Notes under the pieces: generated by a model | The model's database searches: none | The model's input: the letters and a program-made list of their open reading frames with translations, nothing else | What the model was told of the DNA's origin: nothing | Origin: Sediminicola sp040566555 | Lineage (GTDB): Bacteria > Bacteroidota > Bacteroidia > Flavobacteriales > Flavobacteriaceae | Assembly: GCF_040566555.1 (NCBI RefSeq) | Contig: NZ_JBEWYP010000003.1 | Location: 1 to 64,000, forward strand | Reading direction: 5' to 3' | DNA: 64,000 nt | Shown: positions 25,456 through 34,294 of the stretch, piece after piece | How the letters are laid out: each line of letters begins with the position of its first letter | How positions within the stretch are numbered: the first letter of the stretch is position 1 | Translations under genes and position numbers: made by a program

Positions 25456-27876
25456 TTGGAAGTGAATAGAACCAAAAATGTTTTAGCAATTATCTTATTT
25501 GTTTTGGGGGTATTGGCCCTGGCCTTGATAATTTTTATCCAAACACTGAGACCAGATTACAAAGGGAAGAAGCAGCTTAAGGGTATTTCTGAATCGGTCT
25601 CCGTTTATTTTGATACCTATGGGATTCCCCATATTTATGCTTCCAATGAACTAGATGCCATCAGGGCTTTGGGATATGTGCATGCCCAAGATCGTTTGTG
25701 GCAAATGGAACTTTTAAGAAGGATTGGTACCGGAGGCCTATCTGAGGTCTTTGGAGAAGATATGGTGGAGACGGACAAGTTTTTTCTCTCCTTGGGGATA
25801 GGCGATGCCTCTGCAAGGGCTGTTTCCGCCCTGGATAAAAACTCCGAAGCGAATCAATTGGCAGAGGCCTATTTAGATGGGGTAAACCAGTTTATAGAAA
25901 AAGGGCCGACCCCTGTGGAATTTTACCTAACAGGACTCCAAAAACAAAGTTTCCAAATTAAAGATATCTATAACACAGTTGGGTATATGGCTTTTAGTTT
26001 TGCCATGGCCCATAAAACAGACCCATTGTTGACCAATATCAAGGACAAATTAGGGATGCCTTATTTGGTGGATTTGGAGGTTGGGGTTGATGCCGATACG
26101 GAATGGATAAAAAATTTTAAAGCCAAGTCCTCAGATTCTATTCAGAACAGGGTAGTAGCCTTGTTGGAGAATTCCTTGAAGAATTTGCCCTTTCCACAGT
26201 TTATTGGGAGCAATAGTTGGGTTATAGCGCCCCAAAAGACAAAAAACGGTAAAGTGATCCTAGCAAATGACCCGCATATTGGATTTGCACAACCTTCGGT
26301 TTGGTATGAGGCGCACATAAGCACACCTACCTATGAGAAATATGGATATCATATGGCCGGAATCCCATTCCCGCTTTTGGCACATGACAGAACATTGGCC
26401 TACGGGATTACCATGTTCGAAAATGATGACGTGGACTTTTATTACGAAGAAACCCATCCTTCGGACAGTACCTTATATAAAACAAATGAAGGTTGGGAAA
26501 AGTATGAGACCTTCAATAAAACGATCAAGGTAAAGGACGGAGAAGACATTACCTTTACATTTAAAAAATCCAAGCACGGACCTATATTAAATGGGATAGC
26601 GGACCAGGTCAAGGGAGAACGCCCCATTGCTATGTCATGGATATACACGCAAGGAGGGAATAAAGTACTTGAGGCCATTCATGGCCTGAGTCATGCTAAG
26701 AATATAAAAGACTTTCAGGCTGCTTTACCCAATATTCACGCACCGGGCCTTAATATCATGTATGGGGATGCCAAGGGCAATGTGGCTTGGTGGGCGACGG
26801 CAAAGTTGTACCAGTTGCCTAATAGCACCAACACTAAATTCATCATGGATGGAGCTTCTGGTGAGCAGGAAATTTTGCGTTATCTGGATTTTGAAGAAAA
26901 TCCACAAGCCATAAACCCTCCTTGGAACTATGTGTATTCTGCCAATAACCAACCAGACTCCATAGCCGGAATGTTATATCCTGGCTATTACTTACCGGAG
27001 AATAGAGCCAAACGCATTGTAAAATTATTGGAACCACGGAATGATTGGGATATGGCCGCCACCCAAAACATGATGCTGGATGTTACTTCTTCTGAAGATG
27101 CCGGTATTGTAATGGATCTTGTCAAAACCATGGATATAGCTCTCTTGTCCCAAGAAAAAATTGAAGTTTTGGAGCTATTGCGGCATTGGGATGGAAGCTA
27201 CCCCTTAAAAAGTGTGGAGGGCACTATATACAACAGATGGGTCTATTTCTTCCTTAGAAACACCCTAGAGGACGAATTGGGGGAGGAGATGTTCCAACAG
27301 ATATTGGCCACTCATATGATTAAACGGTCCATAGCACCATTGGCAGCCAAGACGGCATCCGTTTGGTGGGATAATATTTTTACCAAAGACAAGGTAGAAA
27401 CAAAAGCAGACATAGTAAGGCTGGCATTTGATGAGGCAATTGCATCTTTGAAAGAAGATTTAGGTGAAGATAATATCCAATGGACATGGGACAAAGTACA
27501 TACACTGGAACATGGGCATCCGATCGGACAGGTAGCATTATTGCGGCGTTTTTTTAATGTGGGACCTTTTCCAGTAATCGGGGCTAGGGAAGTAATAAAC
27601 AATATGGGGTTTCCCTATGATAACAGTAGATTTTATAAGGTAAGTTCAGGACCATCAACCAGACGTATTGTAGATTTTTCGGATATCGAAAACAGCAGAA
27701 GTATTCTTCCGACTGGGCAATCAGGAAATCCGTTTAGTCCTCATTATGAAGACCAGGCAGAGATGTACATCAATGGCGAATTTCGTAAAATGATGATGAA
27801 TGAATTGGAAATAAAAAAGACATCTGAAAACCTTCTGATTTTCCAACCGACTAAACGCAAGGAAAGTAAAAATTGA
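25456..27876 (+). CDS. Penicillin acylase family protein (Ntn hydrolase)
   Basis: 806 residues from TTG at 25456; a GTG two codons later (25462) is equally possible and no ATG is near. An N-terminal membrane anchor (about 10-30) precedes the alpha subunit. The predicted self-cleavage is at G|S252 in IGSNSWVIAP, freeing Ser252 as nucleophile; NDPHIG and the Asn in YSANNQP fit the family. Members cleave amide bonds, e.g. acyl-homoserine lactones, beta-lactam side chains or cyclic lipopeptides. The true substrate is unknown. The protein is probably anchored on the periplasmic side. Confidence 0.93.
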   Translation: MEVNRTKNVLAIILFVLGVLALALIIFIQTLRPDYKGKKQLKGISESVSVYFDTYGIPHIYASNELDAIRALGYVHAQDRLWQMELLRRIGTGGLSEVFGEDMVETDKFFLSLGIGDASARAVSALDKNSEANQLAEAYLDGVNQFIEKGPTPVEFYLTGLQKQSFQIKDIYNTVGYMAFSFAMAHKTDPLLTNIKDKLGMPYLVDLEVGVDADTEWIKNFKAKSSDSIQNRVVALLENSLKNLPFPQFIGSNSWVIAPQKTKNGKVILANDPHIGFAQPSVWYEAHISTPTYEKYGYHMAGIPFPLLAHDRTLAYGITMFENDDVDFYYEETHPSDSTLYKTNEGWEKYETFNKTIKVKDGEDITFTFKKSKHGPILNGIADQVKGERPIAMSWIYTQGGNKVLEAIHGLSHAKNIKDFQAALPNIHAPGLNIMYGDAKGNVAWWATAKLYQLPNSTNTKFIMDGASGEQEILRYLDFEENPQAINPPWNYVYSANNQPDSIAGMLYPGYYLPENRAKRIVKLLEPRNDWDMAATQNMMLDVTSSEDAGIVMDLVKTMDIALLSQEKIEVLELLRHWDGSYPLKSVEGTIYNRWVYFFLRNTLEDELGEEMFQQILATHMIKRSIAPLAAKTASVWWDNIFTKDKVETKADIVRLAFDEAIASLKEDLGEDNIQWTWDKVHTLEHGHPIGQVALLRRFFNVGPFPVIGAREVINNMGFPYDNSRFYKVSSGPSTRRIVDFSDIENSRSILPTGQSGNPFSPHYEDQAEMYINGEFRKMMMNELEIKKTSENLLIFQPTKRKESKN

Positions 27877-27982
27877 AGTAATTTTTTTAGAAAGAACAGC
27901 TACAAATTACACTTCTATTCATCGAAAATAGTTGATACCTAAAAATTTTAATTACTTTTAGGGAGAAACAAGTCTATTTTTT

Positions 27983-29518
27983 ATGTTGTCAAAAGTTTAC
28001 GGAAGCGCAGTATTTGGGGTGGAGGCCACCACTATTGTTGTTGAGGTGAATGTTGACAAGGGCATAGGGTACCATTTGGTTGGTTTGCCCGATAATGCCA
28101 TTAAGGAGAGTAATTATAGAATTGCCGCTGCCTTACAGAACAATGGTTATAAAATTCCAGGTAAAAAGATCACCATCAATATGGCTCCAGCCGATATGCG
28201 CAAAGAAGGTTCGGCCTATGATCTTACCCTTGCCTTGGGAATTTTAACTGCCTCCAATCAAATTAAATCAGAAAACATAGAGAAATACATTATCATGGGA
28301 GAGCTCTCCTTAGATGGAAGCCTACAACCTATTAAAGGGGCATTGCCCATAGCCATTAAGGCCAAAGAAGAGGGGTTTAAAGGGTTTATCCTGCCAAAAG
28401 AAAATGCTCGCGAAGCTGCAATTGTTAGCGGTTTGGAAGTATATGGCATAGAAAATATAAAGGAAGTTATTGCCTATTTTGACAGTGAATCGCCTTTGGA
28501 GCAGACCATTATAGATACTAGGGAGGAGTTTTATAAGAGCTTAGATTTTCCGGAATTTGATTTTTCAGATGTAAAGGGGCAGGAAAGCATTAAGCGCTGT
28601 ATGGAAATAGCAGCTGCAGGAGGTCATAACATCATTCTTATTGGTCCCCCTGGAGCAGGGAAGACCATGTTGGCCAAGCGTTTGCCTTCCATCTTGCCAC
28701 CTATGACCCTACATGAAGCCCTGGAGACCACCAAAATTCACAGTGTGGTGGGAAAGATCAAGAATATGGGCTTAATGAACCAACGTCCCTTTCGGAGTCC
28801 CCATCATACCATTAGTGATGTGGCATTGGTAGGAGGGGGCGCCTATCCACAACCTGGGGAAATCTCACTTTCCCATAACGGAGTACTGTTTTTGGATGAA
28901 CTTCCTGAATTTAAACGAGGGGTCCTAGAGGTAATGCGCCAACCCTTAGAGGATAGGGAAGTCACCATTTCTAGGGCACGATTTACGGTGACATACCCCA
29001 GTAGTTTTATGCTGGTAGCGAGTATGAATCCTAGCCCTAGTGGCTATTTTAATGATCCCGATGCCCCAGTAACCTCCTCACCGGCAGAAATGCAGCGGTA
29101 TTTGAGCAAGGTATCAGGGCCTTTGTTGGATCGGATAGATATTCATATAGAAGTGACACCGGTACCTTTTGCAAAGTTATCGGAAGAGCGTAAAGGTGAG
29201 GGCAGTGTGGAGATTCGAAAGCGAGTTACCTCTGCAAGGGAATTACAGACACTAAGATTTGACAGTTTGGAACATGTGCATTACAACGCACAGATGAATA
29301 CCAAACATATTAGGCAGTATTGCAAACTGGACGATGCCTCAAAAACCTTGTTGAAAAATGCCATGGAACGGTTGAACCTTTCTGCTAGGGCATATGACAG
29401 GATTCTGAAGGTGGCAAGGACCATTGCAGATTTGGACAATTCCCAGGAAATTACTGGAGCAAATATTGGAGAAGCAATTCAATATAGAAGTCTAGACAGA
29501 GAAGGATGGCTGGGATAA
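27983..29518 (+). CDS. comM: YifB/ComM family Mg-chelatase-like AAA+ helicase
   Basis: 511 residues. An N-terminal Lon-protease-like (S5-fold) domain (about 20-145) is followed by an AAA+ Mg-chelatase core with Walker A GPPGAGKTML (about residue 221) and LFLDELPEFKRGVLE. A C-terminal Mg_chelatase_C domain has the RAYDRILKVARTIADL helix. ComM is a hexameric helicase that aids branch migration during natural transformation in other bacteria. It stands alone; other competence genes are not in the window. Confidence 0.95.
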   Translation: MLSKVYGSAVFGVEATTIVVEVNVDKGIGYHLVGLPDNAIKESNYRIAAALQNNGYKIPGKKITINMAPADMRKEGSAYDLTLALGILTASNQIKSENIEKYIIMGELSLDGSLQPIKGALPIAIKAKEEGFKGFILPKENAREAAIVSGLEVYGIENIKEVIAYFDSESPLEQTIIDTREEFYKSLDFPEFDFSDVKGQESIKRCMEIAAAGGHNIILIGPPGAGKTMLAKRLPSILPPMTLHEALETTKIHSVVGKIKNMGLMNQRPFRSPHHTISDVALVGGGAYPQPGEISLSHNGVLFLDELPEFKRGVLEVMRQPLEDREVTISRARFTVTYPSSFMLVASMNPSPSGYFNDPDAPVTSSPAEMQRYLSKVSGPLLDRIDIHIEVTPVPFAKLSEERKGEGSVEIRKRVTSARELQTLRFDSLEHVHYNAQMNTKHIRQYCKLDDASKTLLKNAMERLNLSARAYDRILKVARTIADLDNSQEITGANIGEAIQYRSLDREGWLG

Positions 29519-29620
29519 AATGTCCCCTAAATAAATGTATACTGCTATTTAACAGGGAATTATCGAACTTTATTAATCGACAATTGTATATTTAAGAACT
29601 ACTAAATTAAAAATCACCTT

Positions 29621-32485
29621 ATGACATCAAAAATGAAGCTAAAATCAATTTTATTGGTATTTCTCGGCATGAGTTTTGTCTTGACTTCTTGCAAGACGGA
29701 GAAAAAAGTTGAAGAAACAGCAAGACTTTCCATCGATTTTGAAAAATACGAATTGGACAATGGTTTGGATGTAGTCCTCCATCAAGATAAAAGTGACCCT
29801 ATAGTATCCCTTGCCATCCAATACGGGGTTGGCTCCAATAGAGAAAAAACGGGACGTACGGGATTTGCGCATTTGTTTGAGCATATGTTGTTCCAAGAAT
29901 CGGAGAATGTGGGCCAGGACCAGTTCTTCAAAAAAATACAAGATGCCGGGGGAACCCTCAACGGGGGGACCTGGAAAGATGGTACGGTATATTATGAGGT
30001 GGTTCCAAAAAATGCTATGGAAATGATTATGTGGCTGGAAAGCGACCGAATGGGCTATTTGATCAATACCGTGACAGAAACGGCCTTTACCAACCAGCAG
30101 GAAGTAGTACAGAACGAAAAAAGACAGCGAGTGGATAACAACCCATATGGGCATACGGGCTGGGTATTGGACAAAAATTTATATCCGGAAGGGCATCCCT
30201 ACAATTGGCAAGTAATTGGGGAACTTGCAGATCTCCAAAATGCGACCGTAGAGGACGTAAAGGAATTTTATGACCGTTTTTATGGTCCCAATAATGCCAC
30301 CCTGGTTTTGTCAGGAGATTTTGAAACTGAAGAAGCAAAAGCATTGATCGAAAAATATTTTGGAGAAATCAAAAGACGTCAGGAAGTTGTGCCTATGGCC
30401 CCACAACCTGTAACACTATCTGAAACCAAGCGTTTGTACCACGAGGACAATTTTGCTAAAACACCTCAGCTTAACATGGTTTGGCCAACACCTCAGCAGT
30501 ATACGGAAGATGCCTATGCCCTTGATTTCTTGGGAGAAATTCTAGGTAACGGAAAAAAAGCACCCCTGTATAAAATTTTGGTAAAGGAAAAGGATCTAAC
30601 CTCTAGGACTACGGCCTATAATAATGCACAGGAACTGGCAGGGGAATTTCAAATAAGTATCACTGCCAATAATGACAAGAGCCTGAAGGATGTAGAAGCC
30701 GGAATTTTTGAAGCCTTTGCACTTTTTGAAAAAGAAGGAGTTTCAGAAAGGGACATTGAGCGTATCAAAGCCGGATTGGAAACCCAATTTTACAATGGTA
30801 TCAGTAGCATCTTGGGGAAAGGATTCCAATTGGCTCAGTACAATGTGTTTGCCGGTGATCCAGGGTTTATAGAACAGGATATAGAAAACATTAAAAAGGT
30901 AACCAAAGAGGATGTGCTTCGGGTATTCAATACCTATATCAAAGACAAACCTTTTGTAATGACCAGTTTTGTGCCAAAGGGAAAAATGGAGTTGGTTGCA
31001 GAAAACTCTATTAAGGCTTCCGTAGTAGAGGAGGAGATTAAAGAGAATGTGACCAAGGTAGTTGAAGACAGCAAAGAGGAAATTGTAAAAACACCATCAA
31101 AGATTAATCGCTCCGTTGAGCCAAATCAGGGAACTGCTCCCGCCTTGTCCATTCCCACTACCTGGACTGCTGAATTAAGCAATGGGATAGATGTTTATGG
31201 TATTGAACAGGATGAAATACCTACCGTAAACTTTAGTATTGTGATAGAGGGCGGACATTTATTGGATGACAAAAGCAAAAATGGAGTGGCCAATTTAATG
31301 ACCGATATTATGATGGAGGGTACAGCCACGAAAACTCCGGAGCAATTGGAAGAGGAAATCGAATTATTGGGAGCCTCCATTTATATGTACACCACCAAGG
31401 AATCCATTGTTATCAGGGGTAATACCTTAACACGGAATTTTGGAAAAACAATGAAGCTCATTGAGGAAATAATTATGGAACCTCGTTGGGATCAGGAGGA
31501 ATTTGCAAGAATTAAAACCAAGACCATTAATAGTATTAAAAGGAATGAGGCCGACCCGAATGCAGTTGCGGAAAAGGTGTACGATAAATTGTTATATGGG
31601 GATGACCATATTTTTGGTTACCCAATCAGTGGTACCGAGAATTCTATACAAGCTATTACCCTAGACGATTTGAAAGCGTTCTATACCCAAAACTTTTCAC
31701 CATCCATTAGTAAATTCAATGTGGTGGGGAAAATAGATAAGGCAACAGTCTTAGAGAACCTTAAAGATCTGGAAGCAAAATGGGCTGCCAAAGATGTAAA
31801 TATCCCAGAATTCCCAATACCTAACCAAAGGGACAAGGCGTCTCTGTATTTTGTGGATATACCCAATGCTAAGCAGTCAGTTATTAATATTGGTTATTTG
31901 GCCCTCCCAAGAACCGATAAGGATTACTATCCTGCTGAGGTGATGAACTATAAACTTGGAGGTTCTTTTTCTGGAACTGTAAACATGATTCTACGAGAAG
32001 AAAAAGGGTATACTTATGGGGCCAGATCAGGGTTCAATGGCGGTAAAGTGCCTGGAACATTTACAGCTTCGTCCAGTGTGCGGACCAATACAACTGGGGA
32101 GTCGGTTCAAATCTTTAAAAATGAGATTGCCAAATATAAAAATGGAATAACGGCCGAGGATCTGGAATTCACTAAAAATGCTTTGATCAAATCCAACGCC
32201 CGTCGTTTTGAAACCCAATATTCCTTATTGGGAATGTTACAGGAAATGAGCAATTACAATTTGCCTAAAAATTATATTGAAGGCGAAGAACAAATTGTAA
32301 AAGGAATGACGTTGGAACAACACAAAGAGTTGGCGAATAAATATTTGGATGAGTCTAAAATGGCATATTTGGTGGTAGGTGATGCTGCCACCCAATTTGA
32401 ACAGTTCGAAAAAATGGGATTTGACGAAGTGTTGCTAGTAGACAAGGAAGGAAAGGAATTAAAGCCGATAAAAATTAAAATGTAA
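29621..32485 (+). CDS. M16 family zinc metalloprotease, two-domain lipoprotein
   Basis: 954 residues. A lipoprotein signal ends LTSC. The first M16 half carries the inverted zinc motif H84-LFE87-H88 with downstream glutamates (QQEVVQNEKRQR). An acidic/Lys-rich linker (about 465-500) joins it to a second half in which the HxxEH position reads NLMTD, so that half is catalytically dead, as expected in fused pitrilysin-type clamshell proteases. It probably degrades peptides in the periplasm or at the outer membrane. A strong terminator follows. Confidence 0.95.
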   Translation: MTSKMKLKSILLVFLGMSFVLTSCKTEKKVEETARLSIDFEKYELDNGLDVVLHQDKSDPIVSLAIQYGVGSNREKTGRTGFAHLFEHMLFQESENVGQDQFFKKIQDAGGTLNGGTWKDGTVYYEVVPKNAMEMIMWLESDRMGYLINTVTETAFTNQQEVVQNEKRQRVDNNPYGHTGWVLDKNLYPEGHPYNWQVIGELADLQNATVEDVKEFYDRFYGPNNATLVLSGDFETEEAKALIEKYFGEIKRRQEVVPMAPQPVTLSETKRLYHEDNFAKTPQLNMVWPTPQQYTEDAYALDFLGEILGNGKKAPLYKILVKEKDLTSRTTAYNNAQELAGEFQISITANNDKSLKDVEAGIFEAFALFEKEGVSERDIERIKAGLETQFYNGISSILGKGFQLAQYNVFAGDPGFIEQDIENIKKVTKEDVLRVFNTYIKDKPFVMTSFVPKGKMELVAENSIKASVVEEEIKENVTKVVEDSKEEIVKTPSKINRSVEPNQGTAPALSIPTTWTAELSNGIDVYGIEQDEIPTVNFSIVIEGGHLLDDKSKNGVANLMTDIMMEGTATKTPEQLEEEIELLGASIYMYTTKESIVIRGNTLTRNFGKTMKLIEEIIMEPRWDQEEFARIKTKTINSIKRNEADPNAVAEKVYDKLLYGDDHIFGYPISGTENSIQAITLDDLKAFYTQNFSPSISKFNVVGKIDKATVLENLKDLEAKWAAKDVNIPEFPIPNQRDKASLYFVDIPNAKQSVINIGYLALPRTDKDYYPAEVMNYKLGGSFSGTVNMILREEKGYTYGARSGFNGGKVPGTFTASSSVRTNTTGESVQIFKNEIAKYKNGITAEDLEFTKNALIKSNARRFETQYSLLGMLQEMSNYNLPKNYIEGEEQIVKGMTLEQHKELANKYLDESKMAYLVVGDAATQFEQFEKMGFDEVLLVDKEGKELKPIKIKM

Positions 32486-32506
32486 ATACCAAAATAGATA
32501 TGTAAC

Positions 32507-32537
32507 AAAAAGGCACCCATCCAAGGGTGCCTTTTTT
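32507..32537. terminator. Bidirectional terminator after M16 gene
   Basis: A 12-bp stem AAAAAGGCACCC/GGGTGCCTTTTT with loop ATCCAA and a T7 tract. It ends the M16 transcript and also works in the minus direction, downstream of the small frame at 32579-32668. Confidence 0.93.
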
Positions 32538-32578
32538 TATTGAACAAACAAAATCCTACTAGGTAGGGGGTATGAAGA

Positions 32579-32668
32579 TTAACAGCTACATATGATATAG
32601 ATGGACCATAGAATACAAAAGATGCAAAAGGCATATAGAAAGAATGAGAAAGTAGTTTTTTTCTTCAT
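32579..32668 (-). CDS. Candidate 29-residue hydrophobic small protein
   Basis: An ATG-initiated frame on the minus strand encodes a basic start (MKKKTT), about 20 hydrophobic residues rich in Phe, Ile, Leu and Trp, and a Cys-Ser-Cys end. This is the look of a single-span membrane microprotein. It stops 42 bp before a bidirectional terminator. No clear ribosome binding site or -7 box is seen, so chance is a real alternative. Confidence 0.25.
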   Translation of the reverse strand: MKKKTTFSFFLYAFCIFCILWSIYIICSC

Positions 32669-33003
32669 AAGTAGGGCTTTATAAAGAAAACGATTTTAAA
32701 AAAAGAAGAATATTCTTACACTTTTAAAGGATTAAATATTCGTTAAGTGGTTGAATAATAGAATTTTGCATACTTCATATTAAAGAGCAAGTTTCTAAAT
32801 AATAGAAATATAGTATTGGTATAGGAACGGAAAATTGCTGGAAAGGGGTGAAATTGGTTTTAGAAAATTCAATAAAAAGAAACGACGTTATCTAGACCAT
32901 CAAAGTAAGGACGAGAGATGACTATTATGAAAGCCAAAACGAATGGAAAAGTGATTGTTATAAAGGAAATGCTAAAAAGTCACGTGAATTATGTGGGATG
33001 CAA
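32669..33003. other. Intergenic region, nothing recognised
   Basis: AT-rich spacer between the small frame and the 3' end of the GldL-like gene. No RNA family, promoter or repeat stands out. A 45-codon plus-strand frame from 32918 overlaps the GldL-like gene antisense and is not credible. Confidence 0.5.
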
Positions 33004-33543
33004 TTATGAATTCTCTTCCCTTATCTCTTGTGCAAAAACATCTTTAAAGACATAAATAGTAATCAAAAACACCCCCAATGTCAGAAGTGCAAGGGCATAG
33101 TCCCATTCTAGAAGCATAAAGAATCCACCAGACATGATGGCGATACTGCCCAATACCATGATCAAGTTCCAAATGATAAGACTTGTATTCAACTTTTTAC
33201 TTTTGTTTTCTTTGGAAAAATAAGCTGTTCCTTCCAAAATGGCCCAAAGGATCAGCGAAATCACAAGTATGATTTGCGTATAAAGCGCAAAAGGCAAATG
33301 GTACATCTGGATCAGTCCATTGATAGCCCAGAAAGAAATGAGTATTAATTTATTGTATGCGAGAAAGGTTTTTTTGGGTTTATTCCAAAATCGTAATGCA
33401 TAAAGAACCAATATACTTACAAAAGCTAAGGTAAGTATGGTTGAAGCCAATTGCCAATGTAGCATTTTAAAAATGAATCCCACTAGTATAAAGCACATGG
33501 AAACTCTCAAGGGAATACTCAGAATTTTTTTATCGCTCTCCAT
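33004..33543 (-). CDS. GldL-related small membrane protein, function unknown
   Basis: A 179-residue protein with six predicted membrane segments and short loops. FILVGFIFKMLHWQ in the first helix resembles the start of GldL (GALFKIxHW), the proton-driven motor subunit of gliding and type 9 secretion. However, the protein has twice as many helices and no cytosolic tail, so it is at most a distant relative. I cannot assign a function. It lies 23 bp after a zinc-ribbon nuclease-like gene, likely in one operon. Confidence 0.75.
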   Translation of the reverse strand: MESDKKILSIPLRVSMCFILVGFIFKMLHWQLASTILTLAFVSILVLYALRFWNKPKKTFLAYNKLILISFWAINGLIQMYHLPFALYTQIILVISLILWAILEGTAYFSKENKSKKLNTSLIIWNLIMVLGSIAIMSGGFFMLLEWDYALALLTLGVFLITIYVFKDVFAQEIREENS

Positions 33544-33566
33544 TACTATTGGTTTTATCAGTTAAC

Positions 33567-34010
33567 TCATATTGCCTTAATATTGGCCTTTAATCCTTCC
33601 ATAATACCCAAGATGTTGTTCACCGTTTCAGTCAAGTAATATTTTATGACAACATGGGGAATACGTATGGTTGTAAATCCATTTTTAAATGAATGCATGG
33701 CTTCTTCCAAATCATTAATGGCCTGCTCATGGGTCATCATACTGTATTCTGTATCTATCTCTATATTCAGTTTTACCCTGGAGATAGCTACATCTACGGA
33801 TTTTTTACCATCCCACCATTCCAACATAGGATGCACTCCTGCATTTTTAAGGCCATAATATAATTGTACGGCTTCCACAGGGGTATTATTTTTATGGATC
33901 AACTTTTTTAACTGAACAAAGTGCTTATCACAAAGTTCAACTCCTAAGATGTCCATGGAATTTTTATGGTCTATATAACTCAGTTCTTTTTTACATTGTA
34001 AGCAAGTCAT
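33567..34010 (-). CDS. Zinc-ribbon plus DUF559/PD-(D/E)XK nuclease-like protein
   Basis: 147 residues. The N-terminus has a possible metal site C3-x2-C6 ... C27-x2-H30. The rest follows the DUF559/Vsr-like nuclease pattern: helix with E46, D73 in KKSVDVAI, E84-I-D86 in KLNIEID, then a helix and the strand TTIRIPHVVI. That gives the D-(x)n-E-x-D core of the PD-(D/E)XK superfamily, with Asp replacing the usual Lys. I recognise no named family. It is followed by the GldL-related gene. The nuclease reading is pattern-based and unproven. Confidence 0.7.
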   Translation of the reverse strand: MTCLQCKKELSYIDHKNSMDILGVELCDKHFVQLKKLIHKNNTPVEAVQLYYGLKNAGVHPMLEWWDGKKSVDVAISRVKLNIEIDTEYSMMTHEQAINDLEEAMHSFKNGFTTIRIPHVVIKYYLTETVNNILGIMEGLKANIKAI

Positions 34011-34079
34011 TAAAGTAGGTCAATTAAGGTTCGGGATTATTATAACCGTAATATTTTAGGAATATTATCTTGTAATGCC

Positions 34080-34114
34080 AACTTTTAGACGAACTGCAAA
34101 CTTTTAGACGAACT
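34080..34114. repeat. 16-bp direct repeat in a divergent promoter region
   Basis: AACTTTTAGACGAACT occurs at 34080-34095 and again at 34099-34114 (period 19 bp). It lies 70 bp upstream of the nuclease-like gene and about 180 bp upstream of the DUF2891 gene. It may be an operator or a small duplication. Confidence 0.7.
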
Positions 34115-34294
34115 ACACTGTAATTGTTCTTTTAAACACTGTTTTTTACACTGGCGAACCAAATAGAAATACAATAAATTGGAGAGAATCACCTCCAGAA
34201 CCAAGTCCTGTTTAAAAAAAATACACCTATTTCCCGATTTTAGATTCAAGGTATTATATGTACATTTAGTTTTTCTATAAAATAATTGTTCCCC

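Noticed and set aside
32918..33055. 45-codon plus-strand frame
   Set aside because: It runs antisense into the GldL-related gene and has no recognisable feature.
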